NCBI GenBank assembly: GCA_946625485.1
Contig: CAMOTB010000012.1
Span: forward strand, 1 to 35,467
DNA length: 35,467 nucleotides
From: an uncultured Bacteroidales bacterium
Lineage (GTDB): Bacteria > Bacteroidota > Bacteroidia > Bacteroidales > UBA932
Direction of reading: 5' to 3'
Shown: positions 15,774 to 24,897 of the stretch, piece after piece
Layout: every line of letters starts with the position of its first letter
How positions within the stretch are numbered: position 1 is the stretch's first letter
Notes under the pieces: generated by a model
Database searches by the model: none
The model's input: the letters and a program-made list of their open reading frames with translations, nothing else
Told to the model about the DNA's origin: nothing
Position numbers and translations under genes: made by a program

Positions 15774-18700
15774 TTAGAACTTGATGTTGGCACCGACATT
15801 GAGCGTGCGGTTGACCGGATAGTTGTAGAACAGGATACTGTTGGAGCCGGTATTGACACCGCCGTTGGTACCGGGACGCTCCGGGTCGATGTTCTTCATA
15901 CCGCTGAAGGTCAGGAGGTTGTATCCATTGACATAAACGCGCAGGCTCTTGATGCCCACCACCTTCGTCCATTTCTTGGGCAGGGTGTATCCCAGCTCGA
16001 GGGTCTTCAGGCGGACATAAGAACTGTTAAGGATGCCGGTGGTACCGGTGTTGAAACTGTGGCCGGTCGCCGGATAGAAGCCCTCGATCCATTGGGTCGC
16101 AGGGTTCCAGGGATCATCCCAGCTGTTGGCCGTATGCCAGCGGTCCTTGTAGATGTTGAGCGCAGCGCCGCCGTTGAACGGGCCGACCTCGGTGAAGACT
16201 TCGCTGTACTGGTTGTAGATGCCGGCGGCACCCTGCCAGTTCATCGAGAAGTCCCATCCCTTGTATTCGCAGCCGACCGTCAGGCCGTAGTTGAACACAG
16301 GGAGGTTGTAGGTGGCCACGGGATGGCTGTCATTGCCGTCCACGACGCCGTCTTCGTTCCAGTCGATATACCAGTAATCGCCCGGGAGGGTTCCCTGGCC
16401 GTAATTGGCACCGGTCGTAAGGTGCTGCTGGATCTCGCTGAGCGAAGTGAAACGTCCGCCTTCCTCGATCTCGAACCAGATGTCCTTGTTTCGTCCGGAG
16501 ACGTTGCCGCGGCGCCAGTTCTCCATCGAGTTGCCGGCCACGGAGTCCAGATGATAGACCCAGCGGTTCTTGGTTGCGGAGACCTGGCCGTTGATCCAAT
16601 AGGTCAGTTCGCCGACCTTGTTGAGGTGGCCGAGCTGGATCTCATATCCGAAGGTGGTGTCGCTCTCGATGTTCTCCTGCGGCATGGACGCACCGACCGT
16701 ACCGGGCAGGACAACGGATGAGCTGGCCAGCAGGCCGGAGCGCAGGCGCTTGAACACCTCGACCGTTCCGGTGAACTTCTGGCGCCACAGGCTCCAGTCG
16801 ATACCGGCGTTCCAGGTCGTGGCCGTGTACCAGGTCAGGTTGTAGTTGGGGATGGCCGTAGGGGCGACACCGCCGGTCAACGAAGAATCGTAGAACCAGC
16901 CCAGGTCATTGGGCCTGAGTTCATAGCCGACCACCGTTGCCGGGTAGGTACCCGCGCTGGCGTCATCACCCATCATGCCCCAGGAAGCCCGGAGCTTGAG
17001 ATTGGTGATCCACGGAGCGTTGTCCTTGACGAAGCCTTCCTCGCTGATGCGCCAGCCGGCGGAAACCGACGGGAAGAAGCCCCAGCGCCTTGCGGCCGGG
17101 AACTTGGACGACGAATCGTAACGGGCAGCCAGGTCGAGGATATACTTGCTCTTGTAGTCGTAGTTGCCGTGGAAGATGAACGCGCGCCGGGACATGTCGC
17201 CGACCCCGTTCATCGAACCGACCTGATTCTCCGACTCACCGGCAAACAGGTACTGGTTGTCGAAGAGCATCACACGCTCGGAATAGAAACTGTCCCAATA
17301 GTTATAGGACTCCTCATACATCAGCATCGCGCTCACGTGGTGCGCATCCGCGAAGGTACGGTCATAGTTGGTGGACAGCTGCAGCACGGTTCCGTAACTC
17401 GGATCCGTCGAGCGGTTGACCGACCCCGGATCGTTGCGTCCGAACATCTCCAGCGTGCCGTCGGGGGCATAGTTGAAGAGGTTGTAGGTCCGCTTGTAGC
17501 TCGAATTGTTGGTCGTATAATAATCGTAGCTGTAGAAAGCCTTCACGTTGAGGCCTTCCACACCGGGGATGTCATAGGTCAGGGCAAGGGCGCCGTTGAA
17601 ATTGTAGCGCTTCTCCTGGCGGAAACCGGTGAAAGCGGAACTGGTCGTGGCGACCGGGTTGTCGGTCTCCAGCATCTCAGTGTCGTAGCCCGGAAGGGTG
17701 TGCTCCTCATCCAGCCAGGCCTGGGAGGTCGGACGATAGGTCCAGGCCTTCTTGTACACGGTCCAGATATCCGTATGGGGCTGGTTCTTCTCATCCATGT
17801 AACCGCTGAGCTGGAGGCTGGCGCGCAGGCGCTCGGTGATGCGGGCGTCCACGTTGCTGCGGAAGTTCCAGCGGTTGTAATTGAGGGAACGGCTCTTGTA
17901 GGAGCCCATCTGGTCCATGTAGCCCAAGTTGAAGAAGTAGTCGATCTTGTCGCTGCTTCCGTTGACGGAGAGGTTGTACTGCTCCTGGGGGGCGTTGTTC
18001 ATGAAGAGTTCGTCCGCCCAGTTGGTGCTCTTTTTCTGTCCGGAGCTGTATTCCAGGATCTGGTCCCACTGGTATCTGGGGACGCTGCGGATCGGATAGT
18101 TGCCGTTGAAGCCGTTGAACTGCTTCTCGTTCATCAGGAGCATGTGGGAGGCGGCATCGGAGGTCTCCGGGACATAGAGGAAGCTCTGCCAGCCGACATT
18201 GGCCGAGAGGTCGATGTCGAACTTGCCTTCCGTGGAAGAAGTGCCGTGTTTGGTCGTGACAAGGATGACGCCGTTCGCGGCCCGGACGCCGTAGATGGCG
18301 GCCGAGGCATCCTTCAGGACAGACACGCTCTCGATCTCGTTGGCATCCATGCGGGAGAAATAGGCCTGGTCCCGCGGCACGCCGTCCACGACGATGAGCG
18401 GAGTGCCCATGCCACGGATATCGATCTTGTTGTCAAACTCACCCGGCTGGGAAGAGTTCTGCGTGATGCGGACACCGGCCACCTTGCCGGAGAGCATGTT
18501 GATGACATTCTCGTTCTTGGTGACCACCATCTCCTTGTTGTTGACGGCGGAGACGGCGCCCGTGAGGGTCGCCTTCTTCTGCGTGCCGTAACCGACTACG
18601 ACGGTCTCATTGAGGAAGTTGCTGTCATCCTTCAGCACGACTCGCAGAGGGGTCGTCGCCGCAGAGACCACGGCATCCTCAAACCCCAGGAAGGAAACCA

Positions 18701-18914
18701 CCAGACGGTCGCCGGGGGCGGCCTGGAGCTGGAAGTTTCCGCCGGCATCGGTCACGGTTCCCGTACGGGTCCCTTGGACCATCACGCCGGCGCCGATGAG
18801 CGGCTCCCCGTCCTTGTCCAGGACCACGCCTTGGACAAGGCGGGTCTGGGCACTGACGGACAAAGAGAGCAACATCATCAGGGCGATGAGTATGTTACTG
18901 ATTGTTAATTTCAT
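15774..18914 (-). CDS. SusC/RagA-type TonB-dependent outer-membrane transporter
   Basis: A 1046-residue protein with a signal peptide ending S-V-S-A-Q. Residues about 27-95 form a carboxypeptidase-D-regulatory-like domain (V-Q-G-V-V-L-D-K-D-G-E-P-L-I-G-A). The plug follows, with E-T-V-V-V-G-Y-G-T-Q-K-K and the SusC motif D-G-V-P-R; S-V-S-V-L-K-D-A-S-A-A-I-Y-G and A-N-G-V-I-L-V-T-T-K are diagnostic. The rest is a beta barrel ending in Phe (N-I-K-F). There is no STN domain, so no direct link to an anti-sigma factor is expected. It imports oligosaccharides with the downstream SusD using TonB energy. It starts 39 nt after the coiled-coil lipoprotein gene. Confidence 0.97.
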   Translation of the reverse strand: MKLTISNILIALMMLLSLSVSAQTRLVQGVVLDKDGEPLIGAGVMVQGTRTGTVTDAGGNFQLQAAPGDRLVVSFLGFEDAVVSAATTPLRVVLKDDSNFLNETVVVGYGTQKKATLTGAVSAVNNKEMVVTKNENVINMLSGKVAGVRITQNSSQPGEFDNKIDIRGMGTPLIVVDGVPRDQAYFSRMDANEIESVSVLKDASAAIYGVRAANGVILVTTKHGTSSTEGKFDIDLSANVGWQSFLYVPETSDAASHMLLMNEKQFNGFNGNYPIRSVPRYQWDQILEYSSGQKKSTNWADELFMNNAPQEQYNLSVNGSSDKIDYFFNLGYMDQMGSYKSRSLNYNRWNFRSNVDARITERLRASLQLSGYMDEKNQPHTDIWTVYKKAWTYRPTSQAWLDEEHTLPGYDTEMLETDNPVATTSSAFTGFRQEKRYNFNGALALTYDIPGVEGLNVKAFYSYDYYTTNNSSYKRTYNLFNYAPDGTLEMFGRNDPGSVNRSTDPSYGTVLQLSTNYDRTFADAHHVSAMLMYEESYNYWDSFYSERVMLFDNQYLFAGESENQVGSMNGVGDMSRRAFIFHGNYDYKSKYILDLAARYDSSSKFPAARRWGFFPSVSAGWRISEEGFVKDNAPWITNLKLRASWGMMGDDASAGTYPATVVGYELRPNDLGWFYDSSLTGGVAPTAIPNYNLTWYTATTWNAGIDWSLWRQKFTGTVEVFKRLRSGLLASSSVVLPGTVGASMPQENIESDTTFGYEIQLGHLNKVGELTYWINGQVSATKNRWVYHLDSVAGNSMENWRRGNVSGRNKDIWFEIEEGGRFTSLSEIQQHLTTGANYGQGTLPGDYWYIDWNEDGVVDGNDSHPVATYNLPVFNYGLTVGCEYKGWDFSMNWQGAAGIYNQYSEVFTEVGPFNGGAALNIYKDRWHTANSWDDPWNPATQWIEGFYPATGHSFNTGTTGILNSSYVRLKTLELGYTLPKKWTKVVGIKSLRVYVNGYNLLTFSGMKNIDPERPGTNGGVNTGSNSILFYNYPVNRTLNVGANIKF

Positions 18915-18953
18915 ACGATTCGATCTTGAAATCGGTGTTCTGCTTCGGATGGA

Positions 18954-20705
18954 TTAGCGGGCATCGGGGTCGTTGGCGCCGGTCGGGCTGACGCGGCGGT
19001 TGAACCACATGTAGAACCAATGCCAAGGGCCGATGGTCTGCTCGCCGTACTCGTACTCGAGGAAGAGGCCGATACCGGAACGGAAGCACCATCCCTTATA
19101 GCTGTCATGAGTCACGAGACCCTTTTCGTTGATCTCCCATCCCATCAGGCCGGGGATGTCGCCGCCACCGTCCCAGCCGCCGAGGATTTCACCGTTTGCG
19201 GGGCCGTTGCAGGCCGCCTTCTCCTCATCGGACCAGTTCTCACGGATGGAAGAGGCCCAGGAAGGCTGGGTAGTACGCCACACGAGGCCGCGGGAGTATT
19301 TCACAAGCGCCTTCAGCTCATCACCGAGGACGAAGTGGGAACCGTCATTGCCGATCAACTCTTCGTCGCCCTTCATCAGGGACGCGTTCTGGATGATCTG
19401 CAGGGCCTTGTTGGCCTGTCCGTGACGGAGGTAGATCGGCTCGGGGAGAAGTTCGCCCTCCGGGAATGTCGCCTTGAGGAAGATCGTGGCAAGGTCATAG
19501 ACGCCGGCGCCGGCCGGGATCATCCACTTGGCATTGACGGAAGCCTCGGAACCATACTCGATGTGCTGACCATCCGGGAAACCGTCCTTGGTCAGGAACT
19601 GGTCCAGGCCCATACCGGGAACCGGGTTGTCGATCTGCCAGAAAATCTTGTGCTTGATCACGTCGTTGGCGACGGTATAGATGATGATACCGTTCTTGCC
19701 CTCGCTGTTCCAGCAGTCGGTGCCGAGACGGCGCTTGAGAGACCAGGTACCGTCGGCGGAAAGGGCCTCGGCGATGGTATCGTAGGCACGCTGGACGTTC
19801 TCATTCTGATCCTCACGGGGAGCAAGCTGGAAGGTGATATTGCCGGCAGGCAGCTCCTGGAAGTAATCCTTCAGGTTGAAGCCCTCGATAAACTTGGCCG
19901 CGGAATTGGGGATCAGGAGACGGTGATAACCTTCCTGCTCGCCCTCGAGCTTGGTCAGGCTGACACCTTCCTTCACGACGGGATCGACCAGGACCTCGGG
20001 GTCGAAGCTGTGATCCTCGCCGACCTGGACGAAAAAGTAATTGGAACTGATAGCCGTACCGTTCAGGACGGCTTTGACAGCCACGGTATAGAGCTTTCCG
20101 GCCTCGGCAGCCAGCGCCTTGACCGTCAGCTTGAGCAGGTCACCGTCCAGGGCGGCGGCATCTACCTTAAAGAGACCGGCACCGGCACGGGTCTGGACCT
20201 CGCGCGCATCCGCGATGTCAAATTGGGCGGCAGCCACCTGATCGGCCGTCAGGGCCGGAGTAGCCAGGAAGAACACGTCGACCGCCTCCTCTGCGAGCAC
20301 GACCTTGCCATCGGCAAAGCCCGGGCAGAAAACCAGCGAATTGATGGCGGCGGAAGCGACTTTCTGGATGGCGTAAGCCGTACCGTTGACCGTGATGACG
20401 AATGCATCCGCCGTCTCCTCGACGGTCACATCGGCACCACCGGAAGACGGAGCGATCGTGATGGTCTTGCCGTCGCTGAGATTCAGCGTCCATACGCCGT
20501 CGCCGTCCTGGCTGGCGTTGAGGATGGTTGCACCCGTGACCATGGCAGCCTTCAAGTCTTCCTGGAGCTGATGGACCGATCCTTCAAGGACCGACACACG
20601 GGTCTGGAGGTCTTCAATGTCTTTCTTGTTGCAGGAAACGACTGCACCGAAAGTGAAGAGCATCGTCGCTCCGATCAGGAGCATCTTGAAACAATGGGTT
20701 TTCAT
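18954..20705 (-). CDS. Coiled-coil-anchored PUL lipoprotein (DUF4988-like N-terminus)
   Basis: A 583-residue protein with a lipoprotein signal (V-V-S-C, Cys25). Right after the anchor comes N-K-K-D-I-E-D-L-Q-T-R-V-S-V-L-E, a heptad coiled coil of about 30 residues as seen in DUF4988-type proteins. Next is a small strand-rich segment (G-V-W-T-L-N-L-S-D-G-K-T-I-T-I), an alanine-rich beta domain, and a C-terminal 250 residues rich in tryptophan and aromatics without a family I can name. Its place, first in the operon and just before susC, and its anchor suggest a surface glycan-binding protein on a stalk. No catalytic motif is visible. The start is the first ATG after the promoter gap. Confidence 0.7.
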   Translation of the reverse strand: MKTHCFKMLLIGATMLFTFGAVVSCNKKDIEDLQTRVSVLEGSVHQLQEDLKAAMVTGATILNASQDGDGVWTLNLSDGKTITIAPSSGGADVTVEETADAFVITVNGTAYAIQKVASAAINSLVFCPGFADGKVVLAEEAVDVFFLATPALTADQVAAAQFDIADAREVQTRAGAGLFKVDAAALDGDLLKLTVKALAAEAGKLYTVAVKAVLNGTAISSNYFFVQVGEDHSFDPEVLVDPVVKEGVSLTKLEGEQEGYHRLLIPNSAAKFIEGFNLKDYFQELPAGNITFQLAPREDQNENVQRAYDTIAEALSADGTWSLKRRLGTDCWNSEGKNGIIIYTVANDVIKHKIFWQIDNPVPGMGLDQFLTKDGFPDGQHIEYGSEASVNAKWMIPAGAGVYDLATIFLKATFPEGELLPEPIYLRHGQANKALQIIQNASLMKGDEELIGNDGSHFVLGDELKALVKYSRGLVWRTTQPSWASSIRENWSDEEKAACNGPANGEILGGWDGGGDIPGLMGWEINEKGLVTHDSYKGWCFRSGIGLFLEYEYGEQTIGPWHWFYMWFNRRVSPTGANDPDAR

Positions 20706-20825
20706 AAACAGTTAGTGTTATAAAGTGTGTTTTTTAAAATTTTTAAATTAAATCGAGGTCAAATATATAATTTGAGCCTTAACCCTCCGGGGAAATCTAT
20801 ATTAAAGAGGTAATTAATTTTTCAA
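20706..20825 (-). promoter_or_regulatory. AT-rich promoter region of the susCD operon
   Basis: The 120-bp gap is strongly AT-rich against its GC-rich surroundings. It holds TATATTTG on the minus strand (20767-20760), an exact TAnnTTTG box, 54 bases before the lipoprotein ATG at 20705. No TTG at ideal spacing is found. It splits the minus-strand genes into two transcription units, CotH-GH92 and lipoprotein-susC-susD onwards. Confidence 0.5.
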
Positions 20826-22994
20826 TTAAGGTTTTTTTAACCCCCAATCCTTGTTGGGCAGGGGACCCATTTCGAGTTCCAGGACTCCGCCTTCCATCAG
20901 CTGTCCGTGACGGATCCATGGCGCGTCCAGGGTTTCACCGTTCAACTTGGCACGCTGGATATACTTATTGTCATCCGAGGCGCCTTTCGCCACGATCCGG
21001 AAAGTCCGGCCGTTGGACAGCCGCATCCGGGCATCCGTAAAGACCGGACTGCCGATGGCGTAGACCGCCTCACCCGGCGTGACAGGATACAGGCCCAGGG
21101 AAGAGAAAACCACGAATGATGTCATCCCGCCTCCGTCCTCATCGCCGGGCACGCCCATCAGGTCGTCCCTGAACCAGGTATCCAGCATCTGACGGATACG
21201 TTTCTGGGTCTTCCACGGCGCCCCGGCATAATTGTAGAGATAGGGAATGTGCAAGGAGGGTTCGTTGGCCATGGAGAACTGGCCGACATTGCCGGTATGG
21301 TCCGGAAGTTTGGCGAAGAAGGCATACTTCCCGCGTCCCAAAGGCGTGGCGAACATCCGGTCCAGCTCGGCGCAGAAGCGTTCCGGACCGCCCATCAGGG
21401 CGACCAGGTCCGGGATGTTGTGCTGGACGTCCCAGCGATAGACCCAGGCATTGTTTTCGTCATAGTATTCGCGGGCACCCATACCGCCGGGGAAATTGTA
21501 GTCCAGATCCGGGATCCATTCACCTTCCTTGTCCTTGGGATGGAAGAAACGCGTCTCCGGATGGAAGAGCTTGCGATAATTGAAAGACTGCTCCCAGAAA
21601 TATGCGGCTTCGTCCGGCTTACCGGCGGCCTCAGCCAGGTGGGACAGGCACCAGCAGTCATAGGCTGTGCCCAGACTGACGGCAACCGGCTGCCGTTTCT
21701 CAAAGGGATGGACATTGGGGTCGTTTTCCGGCTCTCCTTCCCGCAGCGCGGGCACGTATCCGTGCTCCCAATAGAAGGCATCCAGCCAGCCGGCCGGGTT
21801 GCCGCACCAGGGCGCGAGCGTCTTCTCCTTCATGCCCTTCCAGCCGGCCTCAAAAGCGGCAGGAACATCGACCTTCAGGCCCTTGGCGACGGCGTCGGCA
21901 AAGGTCGGGATGGCGTGGTTGCTGTTCATCCGGCGCGAGTCACCGCTGATCTCCGGGAAAGTCGGCATCCAGCCGTTCCCCATCTGCGCCGCCATCCGCA
22001 AGTAGGAGGCCAGGATGTCCTCTTCCATCGTCTGGTCCATCAGGGTCCGCAACGGATGCGCGGCCCGATAGGTGTCCCAGATCCAGTCATCGGTATAGAA
22101 AGGCGTGCCGCCATCCTCATGGACGGCATTGTCGAAGGCGCTCCAGTAGCGGCCGTCCTCGCTCAGGCAGACCGGCCGTTCGAAAGTACGGTAATAAGAA
22201 GTATAGAACACCCGCTTGCGCTTTTCGGGACCTTCGACGCGGATGCGGCCGAGGGTCTCGTTCCAGATCCGGCGGCCCTCCGCGGCCACGGCTTCAAGGT
22301 CAAAGTCCGTTATTTCCCGGTGCAGGTTCTCGGCCGCCTGCGCCGCGCTGATGAACGAGACGCCGTAGCGGAGCCGGACCTGCTTTCCGGTAAAGCCCAG
22401 GGTCACCCAGCTCCGGTCGTCCCGACGGCTGCTGTCTACGGTCGCAGGCCGGACTTCCGGCTCCATGTGGACATAGACCCGGGTCTGCCCGGCAACGGTC
22501 TGCCAGCCCTCCAAGGCCTCCCCGTCCCAGCTGACCGTCCCGTTCATGCTGGCCAGCACGAGCGTCAGCGGCGCATCTGCTTCCAGGGCATAGACTGCCG
22601 ACTGGTGCGAAAGCGCATACCGCGCCTTTACAGCCCCGTCGGAGAGGGTCACATCGAAGGAATAGGGAGTCAGGTGCTCATTGTCGTATGACACGGGGAT
22701 GACCGGGCCCCTCTCCGGCCCCGTCGTCACCGAGAGCTTGAATGCAGAGCGCTCGCGATGGTTGGTCACGATCACCGGCAGGCCGTTGAGATACTCGGAG
22801 GTATAATCCGCCCGCTCCGGATAGACGCGCAGCATCGAGTTGGGCAACTGCACGGTCGGGAAAGTGGGCACCAGCAGATGGCTGATATTGCCGGCATAGG
22901 GATTGACGTAATCGACCGGCTCCCGCTCCGTCCGGCAAGAGACGGTGAGGACCAGCAGGAAAAGCGCCGGCAAGAGAATGAATCGGTGTTTCAT
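20826..22994 (-). CDS. Second GH92 family alpha-mannosidase, lipoprotein
   Basis: A 722-residue protein from the ATG at 22994, chosen because it begins the lipoprotein signal (L-T-V-S-C); it lies seven bases after the CotH stop. GH92 motifs: V-D-Y-V-N-P-Y-A-G-N at the mature N-terminus, D-D-W-I-W-D-T-Y-R-A-A-H-P in the middle, A-N-E-P-S-L-H-I-P-Y-L-Y-N with Glu578 at the general-acid position, and G-D-E-D-G-G-G-M-T-S-F with Asp618/Asp620. The opening differs from the usual I-G-T-x-x-x-G-H-x-x-P-G and the acid loop is N-E-P-S-L-H, not N-E-P-x-H-H. It therefore belongs to another GH92 branch than the gene at 183, probably with a different linkage. Confidence 0.9.
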   Translation of the reverse strand: MKHRFILLPALFLLVLTVSCRTEREPVDYVNPYAGNISHLLVPTFPTVQLPNSMLRVYPERADYTSEYLNGLPVIVTNHRERSAFKLSVTTGPERGPVIPVSYDNEHLTPYSFDVTLSDGAVKARYALSHQSAVYALEADAPLTLVLASMNGTVSWDGEALEGWQTVAGQTRVYVHMEPEVRPATVDSSRRDDRSWVTLGFTGKQVRLRYGVSFISAAQAAENLHREITDFDLEAVAAEGRRIWNETLGRIRVEGPEKRKRVFYTSYYRTFERPVCLSEDGRYWSAFDNAVHEDGGTPFYTDDWIWDTYRAAHPLRTLMDQTMEEDILASYLRMAAQMGNGWMPTFPEISGDSRRMNSNHAIPTFADAVAKGLKVDVPAAFEAGWKGMKEKTLAPWCGNPAGWLDAFYWEHGYVPALREGEPENDPNVHPFEKRQPVAVSLGTAYDCWCLSHLAEAAGKPDEAAYFWEQSFNYRKLFHPETRFFHPKDKEGEWIPDLDYNFPGGMGAREYYDENNAWVYRWDVQHNIPDLVALMGGPERFCAELDRMFATPLGRGKYAFFAKLPDHTGNVGQFSMANEPSLHIPYLYNYAGAPWKTQKRIRQMLDTWFRDDLMGVPGDEDGGGMTSFVVFSSLGLYPVTPGEAVYAIGSPVFTDARMRLSNGRTFRIVAKGASDDNKYIQRAKLNGETLDAPWIRHGQLMEGGVLELEMGPLPNKDWGLKKP

Positions 22995-23001
22995 ATATCT
23001 G

Positions 23002-24684
23002 TCAGAATTTATTGATCTCATCGTTGAGCCACCAGAGGCGCCGGAGATAGAAAGTCTTCAGGTAATCTACCTCTTCCTGATAGGTATTGTACCAGACCGC
23101 GTTCGGCCATACGTAGATGCCGAGGATGGGCCAGCGCTCGAAGTTGCGGTCCTGCGCCCCGTCCAGCAGTTTCACCTGGGCGTCGATATACTCGGGGATG
23201 CTTGCCAGTGTATCATACATCTCGTTCCAGCGGGCCTTGACAGCTTTCCTCCACTCCGGATCCTTGTTGAACAGGCGCTCGTACCAGACCAGGTTCTTGA
23301 GCAGGAAATCACCGGGAATCAGGCCGTTGCCCCAATAGTTGCAGTTGCCGAAAGTGATGTCGAAATCCCACACGTGGTACAGTTCGAGCTTCTTGCCCCG
23401 CTCCTTGGTGATGAAGGTACTCTTCCGGAAATTGGCGTCCGGATCCTTGGCCAGTTCCTCCAGGATGTAATAATTGATGAAGGAACGGACATCGATGTAA
23501 TCGGCATAGTTGACCGGACCCCGGTCCGTGTGTCCGAGCGACCAGAGCGTCGTCTCGAAGGCATTGACATAGTCCCGTAGCCAGGCCTGCTGCTCCGCGG
23601 TCGGTTCTTCGGGCTCGTGGTACATCAGCGTGACGCCGTAACGGTCGGTCTTGAACCAGCACGGCTCATTGATGGATTCGTTTTCGAACTCCAGATAGTA
23701 GCCGCCGGTGAGCCCCTCGCCCGAATTGTCCCCGGGGGTGGCGACGTCGATGTTGACACGGTTCTTGGAGACTTTCTTGTGCTCGCTGAAGGTATAAACG
23801 CCTTGATAGGCGCCATTGAACCACATCTCGACGCTGACCATACGCGGCGTCCAGCTAAAGCCCAGACGCCGTGAGATCTCCATGGCTACGATGTTGCGCA
23901 GCAGTGATTTGTCATCATAGTTGGCCAGCAGACACCACTCCTTATCCTTGGGCATGCCGAGGATCTTGTGCTTCTCCTCCAGTTTGATCTTGTAGGGCTT
24001 CTTGGGCATGCCCCAGGTCGAGTTGCCACGGCCACGGATCTTCATCGGCGCTTCGAAGTCCGCCGAATCGGCAAATGTGCAGGACGGATCTACAACCCGG
24101 ATCGTACCGGGAACATAGTTCTCCTTGTCCTGGACCGGAGCCTGGCCCTGCGTGGTGATGTAGATGCGCGGGATCTCGTAAGGAATCCCGGGCTTCGGCG
24201 GCTCCGGACCGGGTCCGGGATCAGGCGAAGGCTCCTGGTAATAGATATTGTCGAAGTGCAGCACGTCGCCGTTGGCGGCATACAGCACCAGTTCCTTTTC
24301 GTTGAAACAGGCATAGACCGGCAGGCTTTCCTCCACCCGTCCGTTGCTCCGGCTCACCCCCGAAGAAACGCCGTCCAGCAGCCACATCCCGGTCGCAGCG
24401 TCATAGCTCACCGTCCGGGGCTCCACGCCCCCGCTGCAATCCTCGATCACGAAATCCGACTTGGGCACCACGACCGAAGCCCCGATGAAGAAGACTTTGG
24501 CAAAGCTGCCCACTACCGTCGTCCCGACGTACTCCCTTCCCTCATCATATGCCTTCACCAGTTCCACCCAGGCATCCGGTACGGCCGGCCCCAAATCCGG
24601 TGTGATCGCATCCGGACGGCAGGACAGCAAAGACAGCAGCATGCAGACAAGGGGGGCCCAGCGAGCCTGGCAACTTCGGTTCAT
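23002..24684 (-). CDS. CotH-kinase-family lipoprotein
   Basis: A 560-residue protein from the ATG at 24684; the ATG at 24702 overlaps the predicted -7 box and is less likely. Lipoprotein signal (S-L-L-S-C). Residues about 30-165 are a strand-rich N-terminal domain of the type found in PUL proteins, then a proline linker (P-S-P-D-P-G-P-G-P-E-P-P). The CotH domain follows: M-K-I-R-G-R-G-N-S-T-W-G-M-P-K-K-P-Y, S-L-L-R-N, G-G-Y-Y-L-E-F-E, and H-V-W-D-F-D-I-T-F-G-N with the acidic metal-binding pair. CotH is an atypical protein kinase in spore coats; in Bacteroidetes PULs the role of surface CotH proteins is unclear. It heads a two-gene unit with GH92. Confidence 0.9.
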   Translation of the reverse strand: MNRSCQARWAPLVCMLLSLLSCRPDAITPDLGPAVPDAWVELVKAYDEGREYVGTTVVGSFAKVFFIGASVVVPKSDFVIEDCSGGVEPRTVSYDAATGMWLLDGVSSGVSRSNGRVEESLPVYACFNEKELVLYAANGDVLHFDNIYYQEPSPDPGPGPEPPKPGIPYEIPRIYITTQGQAPVQDKENYVPGTIRVVDPSCTFADSADFEAPMKIRGRGNSTWGMPKKPYKIKLEEKHKILGMPKDKEWCLLANYDDKSLLRNIVAMEISRRLGFSWTPRMVSVEMWFNGAYQGVYTFSEHKKVSKNRVNIDVATPGDNSGEGLTGGYYLEFENESINEPCWFKTDRYGVTLMYHEPEEPTAEQQAWLRDYVNAFETTLWSLGHTDRGPVNYADYIDVRSFINYYILEELAKDPDANFRKSTFITKERGKKLELYHVWDFDITFGNCNYWGNGLIPGDFLLKNLVWYERLFNKDPEWRKAVKARWNEMYDTLASIPEYIDAQVKLLDGAQDRNFERWPILGIYVWPNAVWYNTYQEEVDYLKTFYLRRLWWLNDEINKF

Positions 24685-24701
24685 CGTTTTTGTGTTTTCC
24701 A

Positions 24702-24709
24702 CAAAAATA
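24702..24709 (-). promoter_or_regulatory. -7 box of the CotH-GH92 unit
   Basis: The minus strand reads TATTTTTG, an exact TAnnTTTG match, 17 bases before the ATG at 24684. No matching TTG at 19-21 bp is clear. It supports the shorter CotH start. Confidence 0.45.
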
Positions 24710-24897
24710 AACCGCTAGCCTAAACGCCCGGCTTAATTTATCATTAAGCCACCCGTCTGATCCCTATTTTTTTCGACAAACTGGAAAAAAAACCCCCGGC
24801 GCCTGTCCCAGCGCCTGCGATACGTTGTCCGAGTATGAAGGATAACTACGGCTGAGATAGAGAATCGTTTCATGATTGGAAAAGCAACAGCAAATCA
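24703..24897. other. Gap between the PUL and the amino-sugar operon
   Basis: This 195-bp gap has no gene. It holds the CotH -7 box, a perfect 8-bp inverted repeat GGCTTAAT (24730-24737)/ATTAAGCC (24743-24750) with a 5-nt loop upstream of that box, which could be an operator, and a possible terminator for the upstream operon. The remainder shows nothing recognisable. Confidence 0.5.
24784..24815 (-). terminator. Weak candidate terminator of the amino-sugar operon
   Basis: On the minus strand GGCGC (24815-24811) can pair with GCGCC (24802-24798), followed by a G run and then T8-9 over 24792-24784. The 5-bp stem and the G-rich spacer before the T run make it a weak intrinsic terminator. Confidence 0.3.

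Noticed and set aside
17169..18908. 579-codon open frame antisense to susC
   Set aside because: Complementary to the conserved plug and barrel; no family features.
19020..20723. 567-codon open frame antisense to the coiled-coil lipoprotein
   Set aside because: The sense frame has a signal peptide, lipobox and operon spacing; the antisense product is low-complexity and matches nothing.
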